From contig NW_026944388.1 of assembly GCF_033439725.1 (NCBI RefSeq), positions 2,418,001 through 2,482,000 on the forward strand: a DNA stretch of 64,000 nucleotides, read 5' to 3'. The position numbers and the translations under genes were made by a program. Positions within the stretch are counted from its first letter, which is position 1; each line of letters opens with the position of its first letter. This document shows, piece after piece, positions 36,199 through 46,484 of this stretch. The stretch is from Neurospora tetraspora. Its lineage: Eukaryota; Ascomycota; Sordariomycetes; Sordariales; Sordariaceae. Under the pieces are notes generated by a model. It did no database searches. It saw only the letters and a program-made list of their open reading frames with translations, and was not told the DNA's origin.

Positions 36199-38696
36199 TT
36201 TCAATCTGTTTTTAATAGGGGTAGAGGAGGGTACAAAGCGCCATCTGCAGCAACCGACAGGGATTTTGTACCATTTATCTTTCTTTTCTTTTTATCTTTT
36301 ATTATATAGTGGCGCCTATACATGCTTGGTGGCGCTAGTAAGCGAAGCTATATGCTGGGGTGTAAATTATTATTGAGATCCTTTATAAAACGCCTCGTCT
36401 TTTATACTATAAAACCGTAATTACTATAACGAGTTCAGTTTTGAAAGTATTTACAAATAGAAATATCCTTCTAATAATTAGGAAATTATTTTATAAGACT
36501 ATATAACGTTTACGTAATTCCTATATTAAGTAGTGGCGGTTAGTAACCGTAAAGGTTTAAAGGGTAAAAAAGGGAATATAAATAATAATCTACTATAATG
36601 ACAATTAGAATTGAATAAATTGTAATAATAATACTTTTAAGCGTATAAAAACTATTATTACTAATAATAATAACGAATCGATATAAATCGAGGATTTTTA
36701 ATTAATTGAATACCTAATTGAGTACCCAATCGAATAGAGTAGAGTCGAGTCAGTTAGGTATAAATATAGGTATTAATTCTATAATTTTATTAATTAGAAT
36801 CCTCTATTACTAATACCCTTATCTCCTCCCTCTATTATTTATTACTTTACTTTACCTATTATACCTACTATTCATTTACAAATTACTAACTTCGTTAATA
36901 ACGACGTTAATAACGAAATATTTAATTTAAATAAATTCATTTATAACGGCCGCCGTAATTATTAACTTTATTCCGAATTAAAAAAAGTTTAGTTCTATAT
37001 TACCTAACTACGTTAATACTTAAGAATATAATATTATAGCTGTATAATTAATACCTCCTCTATATCTTCTTCCTTCCATTTAGCCTCCTTAATTTACCCC
37101 TTTAGCTAATTAATTAGCGGCTTAGCTTCGAACGCCGCATATTAATTAATTTTAATTAATTTTAATTACTCTACAGCGAATTAATATTAAAATTAACCGG
37201 GTATTACCTATTCGCTTAAACTAGCTACCTAGGTAGCCGAGAATAAATTATTTTATAATTCTAGCGCTATTTTCTTAATTAAAGGTTATAATCCTTCGAT
37301 TTGATTTACCCCTATTAACCACCCTACTTAAACTAGTCCTTCTTCTATTATTACTTCTATTATTACTTTTACCGCCGTTACTTCTACCGCCGTTACCGCT
37401 AAGGATAAATATAATATTGAACCCGCCTTATTTAACAATAAATTCCTATTTTTTAAGGAGATTGGGTCTCCAAAGTAGTCTATTAGCTAAATAAAACGGT
37501 TCGTTACCTTCTTAGCAAATATTTAAAAGGAGTAAACATTCGTTGAAAGTTTTAAAGGGAAGAAGTTAACAGCGGCTTTTAATAAAGCGCTTATAATTAT
37601 ACGTATTAAATATGTTAATTAAAATTAGATTCGCTCGCGGGTACGTTACCGTTAAAATATATTAAAAATTAATTACTAATTATAATTGAGCTTTATATAT
37701 AAAACGGGGGTATTACTTAATAAAACAATTAATTTTTTTAATACTTATAAGAATATATAAACATCCTTCTTAATTAATAAATTTAAATCGAATTAGTTAA
37801 AGACGACCCCGTTAAAGAATTATAAGGAAATAATATTTTTTTTTACTATTAATTAGGTAATAGATAAATATATTATTAATATTTTTAACCACTTTACATT
37901 ATATATAAAGAATAAGAATCCCCTAGTTGTAATTAAGTAAAATACCTTATATACCAACTTTACTAACAGTAAGTAGAAGTAGTATAGTAAATACTCCGAA
38001 GTTAATAACGTATTGTTTAATAATACTAATAAGGTAGAAGAAGATTCAAGTAACGATAAAGAGGAGGAAGTCGAAATCTATCAGCTAATTAAGAAAAGAA
38101 TAATTTATATTATTAATATAAATTGGTTGGCCTTTTCTATTAGTATTAGATTTAAAGCTTTGTCTTATAGATTCGAATCGTTACCTATTTAGTTAACGGC
38201 CGCCGGGTTATTATAATTATAATTTCCTTCTAATCCTATTTCTTTTAATTTCTTTCGTACGTTAATTGCTTTAATAGTATTTGTATTAAAAAGGATATAT
38301 GGCGATAAAAAGTAATAATTAATTAGCGAATTAAAGAAAGATTTAGTATATATAGTAGCATTTACTAATGTACTTAAGGCGAAGATATTATTAATAGAAT
38401 AATTACTTAAATTAGTATTTAATTTCCAAGATGCGCCGGTATTTACTTTTTAAAATTAATTTTCATTTTTACTTCGCTAGGAAATATTATAATTTTTTAT
38501 ACTATTTAGTAGCTTTTATTAACCCGATTCTATTATTTTTATTTTCGTATTCGTGCGTATTGTAGTTGGAAAGTTATATTGTAGATTATAATTGTATTAT
38601 TATAACATAAAGTTATTATTATTAGGAGATATAGGGGTTTAACTGTATTAAATACGAAATATTATAAAATTAGAAATTTTATTAAATTAACATTTG

Positions 38697-38800
38697 GGCT
38701 CTAGCGGGCAATAAAATCTAATAAAATTACGGCTCTAGCGGGCGGGCAATAAAATCTAATAAAATCAAAGTTCTAGTAAGTAATAAAATTATAAATATAG
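38697..38800. repeat. Degenerate tandem repeat inside the DNA transposon
   Basis: Three tandem copies of a 34-38-bp unit with core GGCTCTAGCGGGCAATAAAA, the third degraded (TTCTAGTAAGTAATAAAA). It is one of the few G+C-containing spots in this element. Confidence 0.75.
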
Positions 38801-40393
38801 GGCAAATATAATAATATAGTCCCGCGATTATAGAATATGAACCTTAACCTTATATAGAGGGTCGATGTTTATATATTGACTATTCTTTTAATTCAATTCT
38901 AAAATACGTATAATTAATATTAATTGATTTAATTTAGTTTAATGAATAAAATGATACTATTGTATCGGTTTTTGAATAAAAAATAGAAAAGTAGCTATAG
39001 TATAGATAAATTATCGTTATTGTATTTACTATATTTACTTAACTTACTTACGTTCTACCCGGCGGACCTTTTCTACCCACCGCTAGCAATAGTAACCCTC
39101 CTATATCCTTTAAGCGAATATATCCCTAAACCCTACTATCCTTTCGTTTTATTTAATCTTTATATTAATTATAATTTTATCCTCGTCGTTATTATTTCGA
39201 GCGCGACCGTTACTATTACTAATTACTTTATTTTTATTATTGGTTTTAACGTTTATACTATCGGGATAAGTACGTTTAATCTAATTTTAAAGCGCGGTAA
39301 CGGCGAATAAATAATTATTTTCTTTATTTTTTTTAAATTTGAATTCGGTAATAATATTTTAAATATAGGCTTTTTCGCTTAACTTATTACGGAATTTATA
39401 ATATTCTTCCGTTTTAAATTTTTTAATATAATTCTTAATAATATATCCCTTTTCTTTATAAATATAGTATTTTAATTTTAAACCCTTAGAATTTATTTCC
39501 GTCCGGTTAGAAAATTATTCCCGCTTTCAATTATTACGAAATTTATTCGAATAGTCTTGAAAACGTTTTAACTATTTAATATTAAAATTATTTTACAACT
39601 TCTAACATTATTAAAACTTTTTATATTTAAATAAATTCTTTTTACATATATTTTTTATAGTCCTTTAATTATTAGTTTAATATTTTCTAAATTACGTTCT
39701 AAACGTCTTTAATAGGGATTTCCATATTTTAGAAATATTAACGTAATTTTTTAATCAAAAAAAATAAATTGTAAATTTAATTTGTATTATTAGCGATTAA
39801 TTAATTTAAACGTTAGTAATTAATTTAGTACCATTCTTATAGAAGTTACGAATTTTCGTTATTATATTAAATTATTTAATAAAACAATTCCCTAATTTTT
39901 AATTCGTAATATTTTAATATAATATATTCTTTATAAACGAATTATAAAAATTTTTCCTAAATTTTACTTTATTTTCGACTATCTTCCTAAATAAACTTTA
40001 CGGAGAACATTCGTTATAAAATAATAATTTAATTATCGGCTTTTGAAAATATTTATAAAATATTTTATACGCGAACCCTTAATAGGCCCGGGATCCGGCA
40101 CCCGGCCTCCGACCGTACGCCTCTATCATTATCGCACCTACTCTACTACTTATTATAACGGCCCCCTCGCCCCGCCTTATCACTCTTATCAGTTCGTTAT
40201 AACGTTCCGCTCTTTGGGCCTGGTTCCCAAGCCCTTCGGCACGATAACCTTACAATAAGCCATATATAGGGGAGGTACGGCCAAGAGCCTGCTGCATTTA
40301 GTTTATAGGGGGTAAAGGGGGTCCGACGCCGGATCAATACTAATATTTGCAGTCTATTAGCTAACAGGGATAATTTTCCCATACAAACTTTTG

Positions 40394-40419
40394 TTTTGTT
40401 GGTTGAACCAAACACGCCC
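40394..40419 (-). repeat. Right terminal inverted repeat
   Basis: Inverted copy of the left end, ending ...AACCAAACACGCCC, followed by CAAGTCGG in the flank. Confidence 0.92.
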
Positions 40420-42322
40420 CAAGTCGGACCATGTTCCCGTCAATTCTGTGACCCGATGTCTGGGCGTTGTATATTAAACTTTGGTAAGGACATGCAGACA
40501 GGGACATGGCAACAACACCAAAGAGAAGCTGAGAAGTCCCATGTCAACAACAACAAACACCCAAGATCTTGGACACGGACTTGGCAAAAGCGAAGCTTTC
40601 TTACCTTTTTCTTTTTCAACGTCTTGAGTAATCACGGCAGCTGCCTTTTTCACGATCGATCCGCCAAAGTACAGTGATGATATGTTGACTGCACACATGT
40701 CGTTCAGAGCCACTGAGTGAAGCAGTGGTTCCAGTTACTGTCTCAAGGCTCCGACGCCAGCAGACGATACATGGCGAATTTCTTTTTCCTGCTCTTCTAG
40801 ACGAGATGTGTGTTGTTTGGATGGCTTCCTCTTGCAGAGTAGGAATCGGAGGCGAATCGGGGAATTTGTATAAAGCAAAACAGAGCCTCGGCCAGAAGCA
40901 CAGTCACCACGTTCTTGGGTGGTACTTGGAAGGGGTGAAGGGTGCAATGGTAGGCTCGAATAGGCAGTTGAGATGCCTTCAAGTGCTGCTATTGAAATTT
41001 GAATGTTCCTGCGTCGCCCCGCTGCCACAGAGTCCCACTGACTAGGCTCACTAGAACTAGAGCAGCAATGATACCCTGTTTCTGCAGTGGACGGGTTGCT
41101 TGCAAAGGCCTCCAGCGGACGAGACCGATGCCAATGACACCCACCCAAGAAACTACCCAGGACCACGGCCGGACGAGCAGGTCAAGGGCGTCAATAAAAG
41201 ACCAGAGGACCTGCTAAAACCGGACAGCGAAGGCGAATGCGTTATCCTGGACTCCTTGTTTTCGTGGGGTCATGGTTCTGGAGTAGGCAGCTGGCCAGTA
41301 GGTTGGAAATTAGACGACACCATCAAGAAGCGAGACGGATGCTTCACGCTGTGTCATGTGGCATCGCCAGACATGTTCAGATGTTGTCTCGTAAAATAAA
41401 GAGGCCATACGGAGCAGACTCAGGAGAGTCCCGGAAACGGGCTTGGGTTCGATATCAGAGTTGCTACACAGAATGCCCGAACGGCATGAATGCAGCCGCC
41501 ACAAACTCAGGAGCCGAGATAAGCGTATGCAGTGACGTTCAAGATGGCTGTTGAGTGGTGGTCCAACAAGGTGAAACAACGTGCTCTGGCGTAAACTTGG
41601 AAAGGCGTATGCGTGAAGAATACGGTGCGGGTGCTTCAACGATGAAGGACCATACGGTATGTGGGATATAGAGAAATGAGACATGGTGGAAATCCCCATA
41701 TGATATGGGCAGCTCACCCAGTCGAGCTGACCGAAGCGGTGAGCTTGACACGACCATTGACCTTAAACCGACACAGCACTATTATTGGAGAGTTGAAAAG
41801 AAACAAAGATGATCATCATCATTCAGCTGTGTGGTGTTGTTGGTTGATGGCGGTAGCGTCGGCTCAAGTTGATGGACGGTGTGAGCAACGGGATGTTCCC
41901 GCAGATGCCAGATAGGGAGTTGCCGGCGGCAACCATATCTTGCCGACCCGGCAAGGATAGTGGGGTATACGTCGGCTTGGAGATGTTTCAGCCAATCAAA
42001 GCTTCCAAAAGATTGATGACCGAGCCGGAGCAAGAAGCTCTCCGCACATTGCCGGATGAACTTCACGATCGAGACGAACACCGCAGTGACATCAGTTGAC
42101 ATACTCGTCATCCCATCCCAGAATTGCATTGTCGTCCGAACGAGCGATTCAAATTCAACCTTGAAGCATAACATCCATCAACTCTACCCCAAGTACGTCT
42201 CCCCACGCAGCCGCGGCAGACCACCTGCGAAGGCCCAACTAACCATTGCCGTCATAGACTCAAGCTGCCAAATAATCCTCCCTGTTATTCGCCTACCACC
42301 CCCGCTCAACACCAGCTTCACC
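40420..42322. other. Intergenic between DNA transposon and BolA gene
   Basis: 1.9 kb without a supported gene. Several frames of 100-140 codons exist on both strands but have no domain, no consistent splice sites and no family motif. The last 200 bases (C/A-rich) are probably the BolA promoter and leader. Confidence 0.4.
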
Positions 42323-42811
42323 ATGATTTGCAGAGCCTGCCTTCATGCTAGCAGAGCTGGCCTCCGCTCCGAGGCTTCTCAAAGACTCGCCTCTCTCCAA
42401 CAGCCAAGCAGGGCTCTCTCTTCGCTGGCTTCTACACGCTCCGCTGCTCCTGCCGCCTACTCTACCTCTGCTCTTCTTCAACAGCGCGCCCTTCAGACCC
42501 CGGCTCGCCTTGCCTCGAGGACATACTCTACCGCGGCTTCAGAACAACCTGCCAGCGCTGTCCCTGAAAAGCCAGAAGACCTGGACGAGGGAGAGGCCCA
42601 GGTCTGGGACATCTTGATCCGCGAGTTTGCGCCCACCAACCTCGTCGTGCGAGACATCTCGGGAGGCTGCGGCTCCATGTATGGCGTCGACATCTGCTCC
42701 GAGAAGTTCCGCGGCCTCAACATGCTCAAGCAGCAACGTCTGGTCAATGCCGCCCTCGGCGAACTGGTCAAGCAGTGGCACGGCGTCCAGATCAAGACGA
42801 GCGTGCCTTGA
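42323..42811 (+). CDS. Mitochondrial BolA-like protein (BOLA3/Aim1 type)
   Basis: Helps transfer or insert [4Fe-4S] clusters into mitochondrial proteins. Intronless, 162 residues. The frame extends upstream of 42323, but the ATG there opens a typical presequence: about 75 residues rich in Arg, Ser and Ala with no acids (MICRACLHASRAG...). The BolA domain fills the rest. VVRDISGGCGSMYGVDICSEKF matches human BOLA3 with its invariant Cys, followed by the FRGLNMLKQQRLVNAAL helix and the end motif HGVQIKTSVP (human HGLRIFTSVP). Length and tail fit BOLA3 rather than BOLA1. In yeast this family is known as Aim1. Confidence 0.93.
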   Translation: MICRACLHASRAGLRSEASQRLASLQQPSRALSSLASTRSAAPAAYSTSALLQQRALQTPARLASRTYSTAASEQPASAVPEKPEDLDEGEAQVWDILIREFAPTNLVVRDISGGCGSMYGVDICSEKFRGLNMLKQQRLVNAALGELVKQWHGVQIKTSVP

Positions 42812-43220
42812 AGAAAGAGACAGAGGAGGAAAAGAGAAGGATGAATTGTTTTATTACCATATACACCAGTCGATACCCAATGAACAACCGCACCAGAGCT
42901 CTTGAATGGCCGCACTTCCCTATCACCGGGATCAACTCTCGTCTGATGCGAAACTCAAAAATGCCATCTTGCCCCGTTCATCATCCTGCCCGATATCTGT
43001 TGACAAATCCAACGTTCCCCATTCTGCATTTCGATGCCCATGGTACCCCAGTCGAGTGCCGGCACCGCACCGGGGATCACGTCCCCTGTAAAAAAAAGGT
43101 TGTCCAGGTCACCCCCGGCAAGATCAGTCTCTAGACTCCATATCCCCAAACGCCAAAAAGAGAAAAAAGACCGACATCCTCGCCAGATCCGGGAACGCAA
43201 AATCGCAAAAAATAAAGGTT
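42812..43220. other. Intergenic between BolA and tRNA-Leu
   Basis: 409 bp: BolA 3' UTR and the downstream side of tRNA-Leu. An A-run at about 43208-43212 (T-run on the minus strand) is the likely Pol III terminator of the tRNA. Confidence 0.6.
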
Positions 43221-43330
43221 TGACAAGAGTGGGATTCGAACCCACGCCCTTTCGGACTACGGATATGAGATTTAACTCAGATTAAGGGTTAACCTTAACG
43301 TAGCGCCTTAGACCGCTCGGCCATCTTGCC
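43221..43330 (-). tRNA. tRNA-Leu (AAG), with 30-nt intron
   Basis: Minus-strand tRNA, 110 nt with intron. Acceptor GGCAAGA pairs with TCTTGTC, discriminator A. A box GGCCGAGCGG and B box GGGTTCGAATCCC are present, with a long variable arm as expected for Leu. Anticodon stem CTACG/CGTAG leaves loop TTAAGGC, so the anticodon AAG is at 43296-43294. The canonical intron after position 37 is 43292-43263. It contains CTTAA, which can pair with the anticodon loop TTAAG, the usual pre-tRNA arrangement. The mature tRNA reads CUU and, after A34 deamination, other CUN codons. Confidence 0.95.
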
Positions 43331-44272
43331 TATTGATGAAAATTCTAGCCAATTTTGGTGTTGACATACTCCATTGAGAATATCCGAGATTTTCGCAGAC
43401 GCCTCCCGTCTGCCCTAGACGCGCCCCTCATATTCCCGCTGCGGTTGTTTAAGGTAATCGCTAAACAAACGGAAATACGAGATAATGAAATCTGCTACAG
43501 AACATAGCGGGCGCATTAACGGTCGGGGACCTTGATGACTTTCGATACCTGCCGGATGAAACCTGCTTGATTCCTTTAATAAGAGTCGAGAAGAGGAGGA
43601 TCGGGACCCAACTGGAGGAAATCTTCTAGACGAAAGGTATCTTTCTGCTGGCGATACTGCCTTGGAGGTACATTGAATGAAACGAAATCCCTCGCCTTGC
43701 ACTCTATCCCACACGGCTCTCCCTCCGTGCAGCGGAAAGATGACGACCTTCGACTTGGAAAAGATAGAACGAGAAGTTAGGAAAAATCTGGACCCTGGCT
43801 GAAGAAAAGAGCGGTATCCCGCTATGCAAAGATTGTGCGAGATATCGATATGGGAGGAAAAACAGGCAGGAAGTCGATGTGGTCACATACAAGCGAAGTT
43901 AACCAGATCTTGAAGATACTTGTGAGAAGTCCCTAGTTATGGATAATCCTCGGCCTGCCTATAAGAGACCCCTTCCCCAACCTCTGTTCTTTCCTTTTCC
44001 TCCTCTCTCCAAACCAGTCAGCAAGTTTATTTGCATCTCGTGGCGCCTTACATTGAATTCTGGATCATTCCTCTTCTTCCATGCCCTCTCAGCAAACCAC
44101 TTTCCTCATCCACAACCCAAACGACCAACGTCAGATATACTCCCATCAACCACTCAGCCATAGATTCGATGCGGTTTAGTACGTCGCCCTATTGCCCTAG
44201 CCGTCGTCCACAATACAACGCATCGCTTCATCAAACAGACCCCGTCTCAGTCACTCCCCTCCTCAGCCAAAG
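43331..44272. other. Intergenic upstream of tRNA-Leu and small unknown gene
   Basis: 942 bp. Holds the 5' flank of tRNA-Leu and the promoter of the gene at 44273. A C/T-rich leader precedes the ATG. No other gene seen. Confidence 0.5.
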
Positions 44273-44817
44273 ATGTCAAACAAAAAGCAGCGCATCCTCC
44301 ACGAAGCCGTCAAGAACCTTTTAGCTAAGCTAGACAGCGGACAGGATGCAACAAACGAAGAGAATGCCCTCTTCGAGGCTGAACGGAACTGGATCGCTTC
44401 CCTCAACAAGCTCAAAGCGGTCAGACAAGCTAAACCTAGAGGTAGCTGTGAAATGACCCATACGGAATATAGATGGTTCCGGGACATCCACAAAATGGTG
44501 AAGGAAGAGCTGCGAGAACCTGGTAGCCATCCAAATATAGACCAAGAAGCTCTTAAGAAGCTCCGTCAGGCTTTTCCCATGCTACACCCCGCTACAGAAG
44601 TAAGGCCCCGTCACAATATCACATCCAAACTCTTCCCAATGACATATATATATATACTAATTCTTTTGCCATTCACCACCCCGTCAACGATACTGAGGAA
44701 ACCCTAGGCTCCGTCATCGACCAGATCCTTGGTGTCGATATGGATCATCCGGATGCGAGTTCCAGTTACGAAAAGGAGTCGACCGAGGCTGGAAGCCTCA
44801 ACACCCGCCCCGAGTGA
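44273..44817 (+). CDS. Small hypothetical protein, 148 residues
   Basis: Family not recognised. Exon 1 is 44273-44599 and exon 2 is 44698-44817. The 98-bp intron has a GTAAGG donor, a TACTAAT branch-like site and acceptor CTGAG; joined, the frame reads ...HPATE/ETLGSVIDQILGVDMDHPD... and stops at 44817. The protein is charged and helical: a basic N-terminus (MSNKKQRILHEAVKNLLAKL), a long Lys/Arg/Glu helix, then a short acidic Ser-rich tail. No signal peptide or membrane segment. The frame shift caused by choosing the later acceptor CCCTAG would give a less protein-like tail. Confidence 0.6.
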
Positions 44818-45533
44818 GGAAGATTGGATTAAACCTGGATCCCCGGCACACTCTTTGGACGACTGACACTTGTTCTGAACGTGCCCACTGATTCGGAAGG
44901 TAGGTAGGTATGGATGGATCAGGATCAGAAGTCGGCTCCGTGGTGTCCGATGAGAATGGATCTGGAATGAGGAGTAGATTACCTCCACCTAAGTTCGAGT
45001 TTCTTATGCTGATAGGTAGTTACCAGTGAGCCAATTCACCAGCCAGAAGAAAGTAAGGTATCTCACTGCACCATTGAAGTCAAAAGCAAAGAGAGGAAAG
45101 TATTTTTAAACAACCAAGTTCTTTTTGTTCAGCTAGCTATTAAAGACAATATTGACTACCCTCTACGTACCAGAGAGCAAAGGACCCCCCCGATGATTTA
45201 TATGCAAGAACCCCTTCCGATCTATAGCGACTCCTCTATCCCCTCAACTCCTCATCCCCTCTTCACCACTCCCTTCTCCTTCTCCTACTCAACTTCCACT
45301 CCTCTTCCCCTTCTCTCAACTCCCTCTCCTATCCTCTTCCTCTTCCTCCTCTTTTTTTATCCACTGCTTTCTAGGTACTTTTCTAACTCCCCGATCCTCC
45401 ACTCCACTCCTTTTTCTTCCACTCCTTCCCCTTCTCCTACTCTTCCACTCATCCTCCTCCTCTTCTTCTCCTCCTCTCCTAGTAGTATCTGAGCATCGCA
45501 CTCTTGACTCTAAAACCGGGCTGGTTAAAGAAT
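44818..45533. other. 3' region with long polypyrimidine tract
   Basis: 716 bp between two convergent genes. From about 45225 to 45485 the plus strand is almost entirely C and T (CTCCT/TTCC-rich), which reads as purine-rich on the strand of the secreted-protein gene. No gene seen. Confidence 0.6.
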
Positions 45534-46484
45534 TTAGAGAACAACCTTGAGGGCAGCGCCAAGGAAGATGTGAAGGCCACCAGCGCACTGGTTGATGGAC
45601 TGGGCGTGGGCCTGGATCTGGGCAACGAGGGTAGGAGCCTGGAGGTTAAGGCCGACAACAGCGCGGAGGGCAAAGTTGACAATGGGAGTGGCAATGGGGA
45701 GGATGAGGGCGGCGATGATGTTGAGCTCAGCACCGACGACCTTGAGGACGTCGTGGGTGGCGGTGGCGACGAGGTGCTTGAGGCAGCCCTCGACCTGGTG
45801 GAGGAGGATCTCGATGTCGGCAACGAGGTCGAGGACGATCTGGAGCTCGGCGGCGACGAGGCCGACCTCGGGGCGGATGAGGGCGGTGATCTGGGGGATG
45901 ACACCGGTGTAGACGGTGTGGAGGTGGCCGTTCAGGCTGACGAGGGCCTGGAGGAGGACCTCGGCGTCGATGCCGGTCTTGCAGTCGACAAGCTCGGTGA
46001 TGCGGGCAATGTCGGCCTTGACGAGGACCTCGATGTTGAGGACGATGGTGGTGACCTCCTTGACGATGACGACGACGCCCGCGCCGTTGCTGGCGCCGGA
46101 GCCGATGTTGCTGGCAGGGACACCAGGGGCGGCGGGGGCGGCGGGAAGACCGGTGGGGGCGGCAACGCCGGGGACGTTGTAGTACTGGGTCTTGGAGTCG
46201 GAGATGGTGGTGGCCCAGGTCTGGTAGAGGGTGGTGGCGGAGGTCAAGGTCTGGATGGGGGAGGGAACCAGGTCATCGCCGTCGATGGGGGAGGCGGCGC
46301 CGCCGTTGAGGCCAGAGGGGGCAGCGGGAAGGCCGCTGATGCCGGACGGGGCAGCGGCGTGGCCGGCAATGGGGTTGATGCCGGAGGGGGCAGCGGGGGC
46401 ACCACCGCAGGCAGAGCCGAGGATGGGAGAGGCAAGGGCGGAGCCAATGGTGGCGGCAGAGAGGGCAGCGCTGAAGAACTTCAT
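45534..46484 (-). CDS. Secreted Ala/Pro-repeat helical protein
   Basis: Intronless, 316 residues, family not recognised. Signal peptide 1-19 (MKFFSAALSAATIGSALAS). Residues about 28-62 contain three AAPSG-type repeats (PAAPSGIN, AAAPSGIS, PAAPSGLN), followed by an Ala/Pro-rich linker to about 125. The rest, about 130-316, is strongly hydrophobic, alpha-helical and Val/Leu/Ala-rich (VVVIVKEVTTIVLNIEVLV and similar) and contains three cysteines spaced over 150 residues; a fourth lies just after the signal peptide. No GPI or membrane anchor. Codon use is extremely C/G-ending, like eS7 and CTP synthase, so it is probably abundant. Layout resembles fungal cell-wall or surface-binding secreted proteins, but no known motif supports a name. 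Confidence 0.85.
   Translation of the reverse strand: MKFFSAALSAATIGSALASPILGSACGGAPAAPSGINPIAGHAAAPSGISGLPAAPSGLNGGAASPIDGDDLVPSPIQTLTSATTLYQTWATTISDSKTQYYNVPGVAAPTGLPAAPAAPGVPASNIGSGASNGAGVVVIVKEVTTIVLNIEVLVKADIARITELVDCKTGIDAEVLLQALVSLNGHLHTVYTGVIPQITALIRPEVGLVAAELQIVLDLVADIEILLHQVEGCLKHLVATATHDVLKVVGAELNIIAALILPIATPIVNFALRAVVGLNLQAPTLVAQIQAHAQSINQCAGGLHIFLGAALKVVL

Larger units (their letters stand above)
36173..40419. mobile_element. RIP-degraded DNA transposon with terminal inverted repeats
   Basis: 4.25-kb element whose ends are inverted copies of GGGCGTGTTTGGTTCAACC and a few further bases. Flanks allow two readings: a 3-bp duplication CAA around a TIR starting GGG, or a 5-bp duplication CCAAG around a TIR starting GG. 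The interior is about 75-80% A+T, full of TpA and stops. Fragments look once-coding (for example near 37.5 kb, 38.05 kb and 39.0-39.3 kb), but I could not recognise a transposase. The GGG start with a 3-bp duplication and 4-kb size would suit PIF/Harbinger, but that is a guess. The first 80 and last 180 bases are much less mutated than the middle. Confidence 0.82.

Noticed and set aside
38697-38800. CRISPR-like repeat array
   Set aside because: Fungal nuclear DNA; only three degenerate head-to-tail units without distinct spacers.
43034-43285. 83-codon plus-strand frame containing RVGFEPT
   Set aside because: RVGFEPT is the well-known antisense translation of a tRNA T-arm, here tRNA-Leu.
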